A DNA stretch of 64,000 bases from Rhodobacter sp. GTDB lineage: Bacteria; Pseudomonadota; Alphaproteobacteria; Rhodobacterales; Rhodobacteraceae. Each line of letters begins with the position of its first letter. Position 1 is the stretch's first letter. Made by a program: the position numbers and the translations under genes. This document shows positions 28,701 to 37,595 of this stretch, piece by piece. The notes beneath the pieces are model-generated. The model was not told the DNA's origin. It searched no databases and was given only the letters and a program-made list of their open reading frames with translations. Location of the stretch: NCBI GenBank assembly GCA_027484145.1, contig JAIXUH010000030.1:1-64000 (forward strand), in the 5' to 3' direction.

Positions 28701-31700
28701 GCTGGCAGTGGACGGGCACGTCGACCGGCATCAACTTCATCGGCGGCACCGGCAATGACACGGTCGCGGGCGGATCGGGCAACGACAGCATTCTGGGGGC
28801 GGCCGGAACCGACAGTCTGGATGGCGGGTCGGGCAATGACACCATCAATGGCGGCAATGACAACGACACGCTGCGCGGTGGTGCTGGCTCTGACAGCCTG
28901 CTTGGCGGCGCAGGTAATGATTGGGTGACCGACGAGAACGACCCGGCCAACCCCTTGCTGACAGGTGGTGCCGATACAGTCTCGCTCGGCGATGGCAACG
29001 ACGTGTTCGTCGGAAGCGGGAGGAACCCGGCTGACAATGACCTGATCTATGGGGATCTGGGAAATGACACCATTACCGTGCAGCAATCCTTTGACACGGT
29101 TTACGGTGGCGATGGCGCAGATGTCATTTCGAACCTGAACGAAGATCCGTCTTATACAGACGCGCTTTATGGCGATGCCGGCAACGATACGATCACAAGT
29201 GCCAATGGCAACGATAGTTTGTTTGGTGGCACCGGCAGCGACCTTCTGACGGGCGGCACCGGCAATGACACTCTTTCGGGTGGCGATGACAGCGACGAAT
29301 TCCGCATCGCGCAGGGCGATGGCATCGACAGCATCGTGGGCGGTGAAGGCGGGCAGGATTACGATTACCTGACCTTTACCGGCGCATCCCCCGTCAGCGT
29401 GACCTTCACCGGGGCCGAAGCGGGCAGCTATACCTATGCAGGCGGCGGATCGGGCACGTTCAGCCAGATCGAGGATGTCTCGGGCGGCAGCGGCAACGAC
29501 ACGATTGATGCGACCGCGGCAACTACCGCCATCGTGCTGCGCGGCGGGCTGGGCAATGACAGCCTGACCGGCGGCAGCGGCAACGACGGCATGATGGCGG
29601 GCGACGGCAACGACACGCTGACCGGCAACCTTGGCGATGACACGCTGAACGGCGATGGCGGCAACGACATCTTGTATGGTGGCGATGGCGCAGACTGGTT
29701 GCTGACCGGATCGGGCGATGACAGCGCCTTTGGCGGTGCGGGCAACGATTACATCTCGGACATGGATGGGGCATCGTCGCTGGATGGTGGCGATGGCAAC
29801 GACACAATCTTTGGCGGGGCCGGGGCGGATACGCTGTCCGGCGGTGGCGCCAATGACAGCCTTGCGGGCGGCGATGGCGCGGACAGCCTGCATGGTGGCA
29901 TGGGCGCAGACACGCTGGATGGCGGCGCCGATAATGACACGCTGGATCTGACCACGGCCGATGCGGCCAATGACATCGCCTATGGCGGCGATGGCAACGA
30001 CACGATCATGTCGCGGGTTGATCTGGATGGCGGGGCGGATTCGCTATACGGCGGGGCTGGGCGCGATGTCCTGGTGGCCGGGGCGGGCGATCTGGTTGAC
30101 GGCGGCAGCACGGGCGACGATTTCGATACGCTGGACCTGTCGTCGGTGCCCTCTGTCGGGGCCACCATCACCCTGAGCGGGACCGGGGCCGGAACCGCCA
30201 CCAGCAACGGCCAGACGCTGACCTTTACCGAGATCGAAGCGATCACCGGCACGGCGCAGGCCGATATCATTAATGCCGCCGCCGATACCGGCGGGATGAC
30301 CCTTTCGGCGGGGGCGGGCAATGACAGTGTCACGGGTGGAAGTGGCGCGGATATTCTGGATGGCGGCGCCAATGATGACACGCTGAACGGTGGCGTCGGC
30401 TCTGATTCCCTCTATGGCGGCGATGGCAACGACCTGCTGATCAGTGATAGCACAGACACCACTGCCGCGCAGAATCTGCTTTCGGGCGGAGCGGGCAACG
30501 ACACGATCCGCGTTGGCGGCAGCTTCAACGGCGACGACACCATTCAGGGCGGCGACGGCACTGATACGCTGGAACTGCTGCCCGCAGACAATCGCGCGCT
30601 TTCCGTCGATATGACTCTTGGCAACGTGGTTGACTGGAACGCTGGCGGACAGGTCTACACCGGCATCGAAAACATCACCACCGGCGGCGGCAATGACACC
30701 ATCATCGGCGATGGTGCAAACAACGTGCTGTCCAGCGGCGCCGGAAACGACAGCGTTTCTGGTGGGCTTGGCAACGACTCGCTGGATGGCGGGGCAGGGG
30801 CGGACCGTCTGGATGGCGGCACCGGGGCGGATACCCTTTCGGGCGGCAATGATGCCGACACGATCGTTGGCGGCGCGGGCGACGTGGTCGTGGGCGGCGA
30901 GGGTGGCACCGACAGCGACGTGCTGATGCTGAACTGGGCCGATGTGCAAAGCATCACCTATGGCGGCGGCACGAACGAGGCGGGCACGGTCACATTCACC
31001 AGTGCCTCGGGCGGCGGCACGCTGACCTTCTCGCAGATCGAAAGCATCCGATACACGGGCGCGGTTGACGGCACTTCGGGCAACGAGACGATTGGCGCTG
31101 GCTTTGTCGATGCCGAAGGTGATGCGGTCGATGGCGTGGACGGTGACAATGACATCATCTCTGCCGGTGCCGGAAATGACTCGGTCACGGCGGGTGCAGG
31201 CAATGACACGGTCTTTGGCGGCCTTGGCGATGACACGCTGCTGGGCGGCGCGGGCAATGACGCGGCTTATGGGGCCGAAGGTCAGGACCGCATTTATTTG
31301 CAGGGCGGGTCGGACAGCGCCTTTGGCGGCGACAACTACGACACCTTCTACTTGGGCAATTCCACCGGGTCGCATGTCATTGATGGCGGCAGCACTGGGC
31401 AGGAAACCGATGTCCTGACCTTTACCGATGCCAGCGGTGGCACCGGCGGCACCGTGATCTGGACCGGCAATGAAGCCGGCACGGCCACGGCGGGCGGCGG
31501 TACCAGCACCTTCAACGACATCGAACAGGTCGAAGGGTCGCAATACGCCGATACCTTTGATGCATCGGCCACCACCAACGGCACCATGATCTTTGGCGGG
31601 GCGGGCAACGACAGCATCACCGGCGGTTCGGGCAACGACTATGTCACGGGCGGCGCGGACAATGACACCCTGTCGGGTGGTGACGGCGACGATGTGCTGC

Positions 31701-34700
31701 GCGGCGGGTCTGGCAACGACCTGCTTGAGGGCGGCGCGGGCGATGACGTGCTTAACTTCGACGATGGCACCGACACGGTTTATGGCGGCACGGGCAACGA
31801 CACCATCGATGCTTTTGACATGTTCAGCGGCGGGTCCAAGACCGTCTACGGTGGGGATGGCAGCGACGAGGTATTTGGCCTTGGCGATGCCGACAGCATT
31901 GACGGCGGGGCGGGCACTGACCTCCTCTATGGCGGCGGTGCGGCTGACGTTGTGCTTGGGGGCGACGGCGCCGATGAGCTTTATGGTGGCAGCGGCGATG
32001 ATACCCTGTCCGGGGGGGCGGGCAATGACGTACTCTCGGCGGACGATGGCACCGACCGGGTGCAATTCAGCGGCCCGGTCGAGGAATACCGCTTTGACTA
32101 TGGCCCGAATGGCGAACTGATCGTCATCGACCTTGTCGATGGCCGTGATGGCACCGATACTCTGACCGGCTTTGAACAGGCCGATTTCGGCGGCACGGTG
32201 TTCCAGATCGTGACTGGCGATGACGGCACCAACACCACGCTGCAAGGGCCGGACAACGGCACGCAAACGCTGATCATCGCGCATGACGGCACCGATTGGG
32301 GTGGCGGCCACGCAACCAGCGACGCCATTTTCGGCGGCGCGGGCGTGGACACGTTGGATGGCGGCGATGGCAACGATACGCTGGTCGGCGAAGGCGACGG
32401 CGACCTGTTGCGCGGCGATGGCGGGGCCGACGACATCTATGGCGGCACGGGCGACGACACGTTGCAGGGCGGCGCGGGCGATGATGCCTTGGCTGCGGGT
32501 GATGGCACCGATCGCGCGACCTTCTCGGGGCCGGTCGAGGAATACCGCTTTGACTATGGCCCGAATGGCGAACTGATCGTCATCGACCTTGTCGATGGCC
32601 GTGATGGCACCGACACCCTGACCGGGTTCGAACAGGCCGATTTCGGCGGCACGGTGTTCCAGATCGTCACCGGTGATGACGGCACCAACACCACGCTGCA
32701 AGGGCCGGACAACGGCTCACAAACCCTCATTATCGCGCATGACGGCACCGACTGGGGCGGCGGGCACGCGACCAGTGACGCCATTTTTGGCGGCGCGGGG
32801 GTTGATACGCTGGATGGCGGCGATGGCAACGATACGCTGATCGGCGAAGGCGACGGCGACCTGCTGCGCGGCGATGGCGGGGCCGACGACATCTATGGCG
32901 GTACGGGCAATGACACGCTTCTGGGTGGAGACGGCGCAGACTCACTGGATGGCGGGGATGACAACGACAGCCTTGTTGGCGGGCTGGATAACGACAGCCT
33001 GACGGGCGGCAGCGGCAACGATACGCTGGCGGGCGGCGACGGGGCCGATGTGGCTTCCGGCGGCCTTGGCGATGACTCGGTCAAGGGTGACGCGGGCAAC
33101 GATACGCTTTTTGGCGGGGATGGCACCGATACGCTGCGCGGCGGTGTGGGGGATGATCAGCTTTCCGGTGATGTGGGGCAGGATGAGCTGATCGCCGGTG
33201 AGGGCAATGATTCCCTTTACGGCGGCACGGGCGACGACACGCTGCAGGGCAGCGAAGGCAATGACGTGCTGGCAGCCGGTGATGGCACCGACCGGGCGCG
33301 GTTTACTGGCCCGGTCGAGGAATACCGCTTTGACTATGGCCCGAATGGCGAGCTGATCGTCATCGACCTTGTCGATGGCCGTGATGGCACCGATACGCTG
33401 AGCGGCTTTGAACAGGCCGACTTTGGCGGCACGGTGTTCCAGATCGTCACCGGCGATGACGGCACCAACACCACGCTGCAAGGGCCGGACAACGGCTCAC
33501 AAACCCTCATCATCGCGCATGACGGCACCGATTGGGGCGGCGGCCATGCGACCAGTGACGCCATTTTCGGCGGCGCGGGCATGGACACGCTGGACGGCGG
33601 CGACGGCGACGACACGCTGATCGGCGAGGGCGAGGACGACCTGCTGCGCGGCGATGGCGGCAACGACGCGATCTTTGGCGGCACCGGCGATGACACGCTG
33701 CAGGGCGGCGCTGGAAATGACACGCTGGATGGCGGCGACGGGGCTGACGACCTGTCGGGCGGCGATGGCAATGACTCGCTGACCGGCGGCTCCTCCGGTG
33801 CTGACACGCTGTTCGGCGGTGCGGGCGACGATACGATCTTGGGCACGGCCGACAGCAACGAGATGTTCGGCGACGACGGCCATGACAGCATCGAGGGTGG
33901 TGATGGCGCCGATGCCGTGTTTGGCGGCGCGGGCGACGATCAGGTCTATGGCGGCCTTGCGGACGATGCCATTTTTGGCGGTGACGGGACCGACAGCCTG
34001 TATGGCGGCGATGACAATGACATCATCGCGGGTGATGCGGGCGACGACATTCTGGATGGGGGTGACGGCGCCGATACGATGACCGGTGGTGCGGGCAACG
34101 ACTCGCTCAGCGGCAACGACGGGCAAGATGTCTTTGCGTTCGAAGTCGGCAGCGGGGCCGATACGGTCAACGACTTTGACATGACCCGCATCGGCGGCCG
34201 GACCGTTGACCAGTTTGACGTGACGGGTCTGACCAACGCAAACGGTGATCCGCTGACATGGCGCGATGTCACCGTCACCGATACCAACGGCGATGGTACC
34301 GGTCATGCCGTGATGACCTTTGCCAATGGCGAAAGCGTTGTGCTGGAGGGCGTTTCGCAAAGTGACGCCTCGGGCAAAAGCAACATGGCGGCCATGGGCA
34401 TTCCCTGCTTTGTCGAAGGCACGCCTATCCTGACGCCAACGGGCTGGCGCGCGGTCGAGGATTTGCGCGCAGGCGATCTGGTGCAAACCGTGCATGGAAC
34501 GGCCGCGCCGATTCTGTGGGCGGGCGGGCGCAGTCTTGATCGCGACGATCTGGCCGCGCGTCCGGGCCTTTATCCGGTGCGAATCGCCAAGGGCGCGCTG
34601 GGGAATCGCAAAGTGCTTATGCTTTCACCACAGCATGCGGTTCTGATGCGCCTGAATAGCGGCGAAGAGGTGCTTGTGCGGGCAGCGCATCTGGCCGAGT

Positions 34701-35053
34701 TCGGTCATGGCGGGTTCCGTGTGGCGCGTGGCGTGCCGGGCATCCGGTATTGCCACCTGCTGTTGCCGCAGCATGCCGTGCTGAATGCCGATGGCGCGGC
34801 GGCGGAAAGCCTGTATCCGGGCCGTATCGCCCTGTCTGCATTGACAGAACCTGCGCAAACCGCGGTGGCGCAGGCGATCTTGCAGCAATCCGGCATGACC
34901 TGCGATCCGCGCCACCCGCCGTTGCCGCTGGCCGAACTTTACGGCCCGCGCATCCGGCGCAAACTGTCGGGGGCCGAGGTGGCACAAGCCTTTGCCGAGG
35001 GTGCGCTTTTGCCGTTTGCCCAAGAAGCGGGCAATATGGAGCGCGCGGCCTGA
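25736..35053 (+). CDS. Giant RTX protein with VHL-like, jelly-roll-like and C-terminal Hint domains
   Basis: A 3105-residue secreted protein, mostly hemolysin-type nonapeptides (GGxGxDxΦx) that fold as calcium-loaded beta rolls. Inserted modules break the array: a VHL-beta-like domain at about residues 241-326 (VVNSSTTPVDIYWI and ENQNFAIYEGG), a jelly-roll-like domain at about 592-758, and at least five short beta modules (TFTGAEAGSYTYAGG type). Three near-identical 124-residue units follow at about 2113-2650. The C-terminus is a Hint_2 domain starting at Cys2891 (IPCFVEGTPILTPTGW) with the block-B-like His2967 (LSPQHAVL). The ATG at 25736 (MATYNGT) is preferred. It is probably exported by type I secretion and autoprocessed (inference); no exporter lies nearby. 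Confidence 0.85.
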   Translation: MATYNGTIFNDSQTGTTSADDFYAGFGNDTVNANAGNDTVFAGDGQDVVFGGAGLDTIYGGNNEDSLQGNDDADLVDGGAGSDTLDGNAGNDTLIGGSGYDIFYGGDGNDSLVGADDTYDDFYGGAGNDTIQAGNAGDDWAWGQDGNDSISMGAGNDLAYGGTGNDTLNGQDGNDTLDGGTGTDLIFGGNGIDLLSGGAGSDTIDGGADADSIFGATGADSLVGGTGNDVVHGDYIVGIPLTNVPSGANGAAASWTVVNSSTTPVDIYWINTSGTPVLITTVAAGATSVVSTWENQNFAIYEGGTTNIVDIVLGPATSTYTVDPTFNDTLSGGDGADQIRGELGNDLIYGGNDNDSIYGAVGNDTAFGGLGNDYVEMGDGNDSFGNFNDDGGNDTIFGGVGNDYIISGGNDDMVYGGTGDDTLSAGEGSDSIYGGDGNDAFSVTDDHQYDYIEGGANWDSIYFANWIGTQGVTVTFTGTDVGTYDFVGTAGYGNFTQMEAIGGTEYADTLDGSLDTNGMGLYAYGGADMVVGGGGANWLYGGEGNDTLSGGAGSDTVQGDGGNDSIIGGSGDDSVTGGDGDDIIDGRQATSNTQQLTNGSFSGGNTGWTETGNGLFSGSVYLFDATGTGTLTHTATLTGLQNGPGTGGARISFDLAWSDPTPASTAGSTTVEVRINGVTYATITTPNGDGTQATITYSNGASGPLTLVGETNAYSGATTNIMITLPTSVPDSGTLTFFTNAVGSDDVALSNFTVVTEVAGTSGNDTFSGGLGADTITGGDGTDLLSGDDGNDSIEGDADSDTIYGGLGDDAILGGTGNDSLFGDGGNDNIQFGTGNDTVFGGDGNDAIDDVFVTYEMGNTLIYGGAGLDTIWHGGGDDTVFGGDGNDYIDDHSGSVDPTGNSSLSGDAGDDTIWAGLGQDTLVGGAGNDALYGQDDNDLFIFSNDYGIDTVYGGTGYDVLDFTAVTGPVSGTINFFEVEEIRAGSLGESWQWTGTSTGINFIGGTGNDTVAGGSGNDSILGAAGTDSLDGGSGNDTINGGNDNDTLRGGAGSDSLLGGAGNDWVTDENDPANPLLTGGADTVSLGDGNDVFVGSGRNPADNDLIYGDLGNDTITVQQSFDTVYGGDGADVISNLNEDPSYTDALYGDAGNDTITSANGNDSLFGGTGSDLLTGGTGNDTLSGGDDSDEFRIAQGDGIDSIVGGEGGQDYDYLTFTGASPVSVTFTGAEAGSYTYAGGGSGTFSQIEDVSGGSGNDTIDATAATTAIVLRGGLGNDSLTGGSGNDGMMAGDGNDTLTGNLGDDTLNGDGGNDILYGGDGADWLLTGSGDDSAFGGAGNDYISDMDGASSLDGGDGNDTIFGGAGADTLSGGGANDSLAGGDGADSLHGGMGADTLDGGADNDTLDLTTADAANDIAYGGDGNDTIMSRVDLDGGADSLYGGAGRDVLVAGAGDLVDGGSTGDDFDTLDLSSVPSVGATITLSGTGAGTATSNGQTLTFTEIEAITGTAQADIINAAADTGGMTLSAGAGNDSVTGGSGADILDGGANDDTLNGGVGSDSLYGGDGNDLLISDSTDTTAAQNLLSGGAGNDTIRVGGSFNGDDTIQGGDGTDTLELLPADNRALSVDMTLGNVVDWNAGGQVYTGIENITTGGGNDTIIGDGANNVLSSGAGNDSVSGGLGNDSLDGGAGADRLDGGTGADTLSGGNDADTIVGGAGDVVVGGEGGTDSDVLMLNWADVQSITYGGGTNEAGTVTFTSASGGGTLTFSQIESIRYTGAVDGTSGNETIGAGFVDAEGDAVDGVDGDNDIISAGAGNDSVTAGAGNDTVFGGLGDDTLLGGAGNDAAYGAEGQDRIYLQGGSDSAFGGDNYDTFYLGNSTGSHVIDGGSTGQETDVLTFTDASGGTGGTVIWTGNEAGTATAGGGTSTFNDIEQVEGSQYADTFDASATTNGTMIFGGAGNDSITGGSGNDYVTGGADNDTLSGGDGDDVLRGGSGNDLLEGGAGDDVLNFDDGTDTVYGGTGNDTIDAFDMFSGGSKTVYGGDGSDEVFGLGDADSIDGGAGTDLLYGGGAADVVLGGDGADELYGGSGDDTLSGGAGNDVLSADDGTDRVQFSGPVEEYRFDYGPNGELIVIDLVDGRDGTDTLTGFEQADFGGTVFQIVTGDDGTNTTLQGPDNGTQTLIIAHDGTDWGGGHATSDAIFGGAGVDTLDGGDGNDTLVGEGDGDLLRGDGGADDIYGGTGDDTLQGGAGDDALAAGDGTDRATFSGPVEEYRFDYGPNGELIVIDLVDGRDGTDTLTGFEQADFGGTVFQIVTGDDGTNTTLQGPDNGSQTLIIAHDGTDWGGGHATSDAIFGGAGVDTLDGGDGNDTLIGEGDGDLLRGDGGADDIYGGTGNDTLLGGDGADSLDGGDDNDSLVGGLDNDSLTGGSGNDTLAGGDGADVASGGLGDDSVKGDAGNDTLFGGDGTDTLRGGVGDDQLSGDVGQDELIAGEGNDSLYGGTGDDTLQGSEGNDVLAAGDGTDRARFTGPVEEYRFDYGPNGELIVIDLVDGRDGTDTLSGFEQADFGGTVFQIVTGDDGTNTTLQGPDNGSQTLIIAHDGTDWGGGHATSDAIFGGAGMDTLDGGDGDDTLIGEGEDDLLRGDGGNDAIFGGTGDDTLQGGAGNDTLDGGDGADDLSGGDGNDSLTGGSSGADTLFGGAGDDTILGTADSNEMFGDDGHDSIEGGDGADAVFGGAGDDQVYGGLADDAIFGGDGTDSLYGGDDNDIIAGDAGDDILDGGDGADTMTGGAGNDSLSGNDGQDVFAFEVGSGADTVNDFDMTRIGGRTVDQFDVTGLTNANGDPLTWRDVTVTDTNGDGTGHAVMTFANGESVVLEGVSQSDASGKSNMAAMGIPCFVEGTPILTPTGWRAVEDLRAGDLVQTVHGTAAPILWAGGRSLDRDDLAARPGLYPVRIAKGALGNRKVLMLSPQHAVLMRLNSGEEVLVRAAHLAEFGHGGFRVARGVPGIRYCHLLLPQHAVLNADGAAAESLYPGRIALSALTEPAQTAVAQAILQQSGMTCDPRHPPLPLAELYGPRIRRKLSGAEVAQAFAEGALLPFAQEAGNMERAA
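32073..32445 (+). repeat. 373-bp direct repeat, copy 1 of 3
   Basis: First copy of a unit inside the giant RTX gene, encoding PVEEYRFDYGPNGELIVIDL and the following beta segment, then RTX nonapeptides. It is nearly identical in DNA to copies at 32529 and 33309, with no length change over the whole unit. Confidence 0.85.
32529..32901 (+). repeat. 373-bp direct repeat, copy 2 of 3
   Basis: Second copy, offset 456 bp from copy 1. Only scattered synonymous or conservative changes are seen by eye. Confidence 0.85.
33309..33681 (+). repeat. 373-bp direct repeat, copy 3 of 3
   Basis: Third copy, offset 780 bp from copy 2. The distal RTX part differs slightly (EDDLLRGDGGNDAIFGG). Confidence 0.85.
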
Positions 35054-35070
35054 TTGGAGACAATCAGGCC
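35047..35070 (+). terminator. Hairpin overlapping the stop codon of the giant RTX gene
   Basis: GGCCTGATTG, loop GAGA, CAATCAGGCC: a perfect 10-bp stem with a GNRA tetraloop. It includes the TGA stop codon (35051-35053) and lacks a strong T-tract, so it may stabilise the 9-kb mRNA 3' end as much as terminate it. Confidence 0.6.
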
Positions 35071-35263
35071 CGCCACCCCTTGATTTGCTGGTGTTGGCGA
35101 TGCCGCATATGGTGGCGAAAGCGGCGCAAAATGACCGATTGTCGTGCGGCGGGCGTGCGATGCCCAAAAACATGACAAGTCGGTTGCATTGTTTTGCTGC
35201 ATTGGCTTTAGTCCAACCAACGAGCGCAGGACACCTGCCGGACCATACGGGGAGTTAAGCGCG

Positions 35264-36364
35264 GTGAGCGTAAGCCACACGGACGCATTCGTTGCCTTCG
35301 AGCACGTTCAAAAGAGCTATGACGGCGTCAGCCTTGTGGTGAAAGACCTGAACCTGAGCATTGCGAAGGGCGAGTTCCTGACCATGCTTGGCCCGTCGGG
35401 TTCGGGCAAGACGACCTGCCTGATGATGCTGGCCGGGTTTGAAACGGCGACCAATGGCGAAATTCGTCTGGCGGGCCGCCCGATCAATCAGGTGCCGCCC
35501 CACAAGCGTGGGATCGGCATGGTGTTCCAGAACTATGCGCTGTTCCCGCATATGACCGTGGGCGAGAACCTGTCCTTTCCGCTGGAAGTGCGTGGCATGG
35601 GCAAGTCCGAGCGTGAGGACAAGGTCAAGCGCGCGCTGGACATGGTGCAGATGGGGGCCTTTATCAACCGTCGCCCGGCCCAGCTTTCGGGCGGCCAGCA
35701 GCAGCGCATTGCCCTTGCACGTGCCTTGGTGTTTGACCCCGAACTGGTGCTGATGGATGAACCTTTGGGCGCGCTGGACAAGCAGTTGCGCGAACATATG
35801 CAGTTCGAAATCAAGCATCTGCACGAACGGCTTGGCGTGACCGTGGTTTACGTGACCCATGATCAGGGCGAGGCGCTGACGATGTCAGACCGCATTGCCG
35901 TGTTCAACGATGGCAAGATCCAGCAGCTGGCCCCGCCCGCGGATTTGTATGAACGCCCCGATAACAGCTTTGTTGCTGGATTTATCGGTGAAAACAACAA
36001 GTTGCCGGGCGTTATTGAAGAGCTTTCGGGCGACAAGGCGCTGGTGCGTCTGGCCACGGGTGAGTTGATCGACGCAACCCCCGTGAATGTGACCGCAAAG
36101 GGGCAGAAAACACTTGTGTCGATCCGCCCTGAGCGGGTTGAATTCAAGCCCGAGATGATGCCCGTGGGCGCCCATACCATTGGCGCCGAGGTGATCGAGG
36201 TCATCTACATGGGCGACATCCTGCGGGCGCGTCTGAAGATGGCAGGATCGGACGATTTTGTGATCAAGATGCGCAACACCTTGGGCCAGACCAAACTGGC
36301 CGAGGGTCAAAAGATCAACGTGGGCTGGCATCCGCAGGATGCCCGCGCACTTGACCCAGTCTGA
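35264..36364 (+). CDS. ABC transporter ATP-binding protein, polyamine (PotA) type
   Basis: A 366-residue ATPase energising polyamine uptake. Walker [10 protein letters not shown] (residues 43-51), the Q-loop [14 protein letters not shown], signature [15 protein letters not shown], Walker [13 protein letters not shown] and a C-terminal TOBE domain ([13 protein letters not shown]) are all present. The start is GTG at 35264, after ACGGGGAG. First gene of an operon with a binding protein and two permeases. The order ATPase first and binding protein second is typical of Rhodobacterales polyamine-type transporters; the substrate is inferred from family only. Confidence 0.9.
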   Translation: MSVSHTDAFVAFEHVQKSYDGVSLVVKDLNLSIAKGEFLTMLGPSGSGKTTCLMMLAGFETATNGEIRLAGRPINQVPPHKRGIGMVFQNYALFPHMTVGENLSFPLEVRGMGKSEREDKVKRALDMVQMGAFINRRPAQLSGGQQQRIALARALVFDPELVLMDEPLGALDKQLREHMQFEIKHLHERLGVTVVYVTHDQGEALTMSDRIAVFNDGKIQQLAPPADLYERPDNSFVAGFIGENNKLPGVIEELSGDKALVRLATGELIDATPVNVTAKGQKTLVSIRPERVEFKPEMMPVGAHTIGAEVIEVIYMGDILRARLKMAGSDDFVIKMRNTLGQTKLAEGQKINVGWHPQDARALDPV

Positions 36365-36429
36365 ACCGGGGGGCCTTGGCCATTCATCCGGACGGAAAAA
36401 AGACGACACGCAACTAGGGAGACTACAGA

Positions 36430-37497
36430 ATGAAAAAAATCCTGATCCTGTCTACCGCCCTGTCCAGCCTTGCCTTTGCGGCACAGGCTGACGTGACGGT
36501 GATGTCTTGGGGCGGCGCTTACGGCGAAGCCCAGACCGAAGCACACGTAAAGCCGTGGTCTGCCGCCACCGGCAACGCCGCGATCATGACCGACAGCGAC
36601 AACCCCGCACCAGCCATTAAGGCGATGGTCGAAGCGGGCAACGTCACCGTTGACGTGGCCTCGGTGGAATACGCTGACGCCATCCGTCTGTGCGACGAAG
36701 GCGTACTGGAACCGATCGACGCGGCCGCCTTGCCTGCTGGTGCCGATGGCACCCCGGCTGCCGATGACTTCCTGGCCGGTGCCGTGACAGAGTGCGGCGT
36801 ATCGACCGACATCTGGTCGAACGTGTTCGCCTATGACACCACCAAGTTCCCCGAAGGCCCGAAAACCGCTGCAGATTTCTTTGATCTGGAAAAGTTCCCG
36901 GGCAAGCGCGGCCTGAAGAAGGGCGCAAAAGCCGTTCTGGAATTCGCCCTGCTGGGTGATGGCGTGCCGGCGGCCGAAGTCTACGCCGTTCTGGACACGC
37001 CCGAAGGTGTGGACCGCGCGTTTGCCAAACTCGACACCATCAAGTCGGAAGTGGTCTGGTGGGAAGCTGGCGCTCAGCCGCCGCAACTGCTGGCTGACGG
37101 CGAAGTCGCCATGTCCACCGCCTATAACGGCCGTATCTTTGCCGCCGTTGTGAACGAGGGCAAGCCCTTCCAGATCGTCTGGGATGGTCAGATCTATGAA
37201 AACGAAATGTACGTTGTTCCGAAGGGCGCACCGAACAAAGATCTGGCGATGGAATTCATCAAATACGCCACCTCGACCGAAGGTCTGCGCGCGCAAGCGA
37301 CCCAGATTTCCTACGGCCCGGCGCGTAAATCGTCGATGAAGGAAGAACTGATCTTCAAGGACGGCAAGACCGTCATGGCCCCACACCTGCCGACCGCCCC
37401 GGAAAATCTGGGCAACGCGCTGGAAACCTCGTCCACCTTCTGGGTCGACCATGACGCAGAACTGAACGAGCGCTTCCAGGCCTGGCTGGCGCAGTAA
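36430..37497 (+). CDS. Periplasmic polyamine-type substrate-binding protein
   Basis: A 355-residue protein with a clear signal peptide (MKKILILSTALSSLAFAAQA, cleavage after residue 20). The mature protein starts DVTVMSWGGAYGEAQ and has the PotD/PotF-like layout with VDVASVEYADAI and WWEAGAQPPQLLADGEVAM. It binds the solute and hands it to the two permeases that follow. A strong hairpin separates it from the permeases and may favour high expression of this component. Confidence 0.88.
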   Translation: MKKILILSTALSSLAFAAQADVTVMSWGGAYGEAQTEAHVKPWSAATGNAAIMTDSDNPAPAIKAMVEAGNVTVDVASVEYADAIRLCDEGVLEPIDAAALPAGADGTPAADDFLAGAVTECGVSTDIWSNVFAYDTTKFPEGPKTAADFFDLEKFPGKRGLKKGAKAVLEFALLGDGVPAAEVYAVLDTPEGVDRAFAKLDTIKSEVVWWEAGAQPPQLLADGEVAMSTAYNGRIFAAVVNEGKPFQIVWDGQIYENEMYVVPKGAPNKDLAMEFIKYATSTEGLRAQATQISYGPARKSSMKEELIFKDGKTVMAPHLPTAPENLGNALETSSTFWVDHDAELNERFQAWLAQ

Positions 37498-37545
37498 TCG
37501 CGCAAAGAGCGGGGGGCACAGGTCCCCTGCATCGGGCCAAGAAAT

Positions 37546-37573
37546 CCGGGCGCGACGTCACCGTCGCGCCCGG
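37546..37573 (+). promoter_or_regulatory. Intercistronic 12-bp hairpin inside the ABC operon
   Basis: CCGGGCGCGACG, loop TCAC, CGTCGCGCCCGG: a perfect 12-bp GC stem between the binding-protein gene and the first permease. It has no T-tract. Placement fits an mRNA stabiliser or attenuator that keeps binding-protein mRNA above permease mRNA (inference). Confidence 0.6.
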
Positions 37574-37595
37574 TGTCCAAGAAAGGGAGTCCGGC

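Noticed and set aside
30044-32701. Very long antisense frame inside the giant RTX gene, and similar minus-strand frames at 26606-27634, 28091-29893 and 33497-34495
   Set aside because: They mirror the GGxGxD repeat codons; no start signals, no domains, and the plus-strand protein is clearly real.
34397-35053. Intein in the RTX protein
   Set aside because: No C-extein or splicing end motif; Hint cleavage only.
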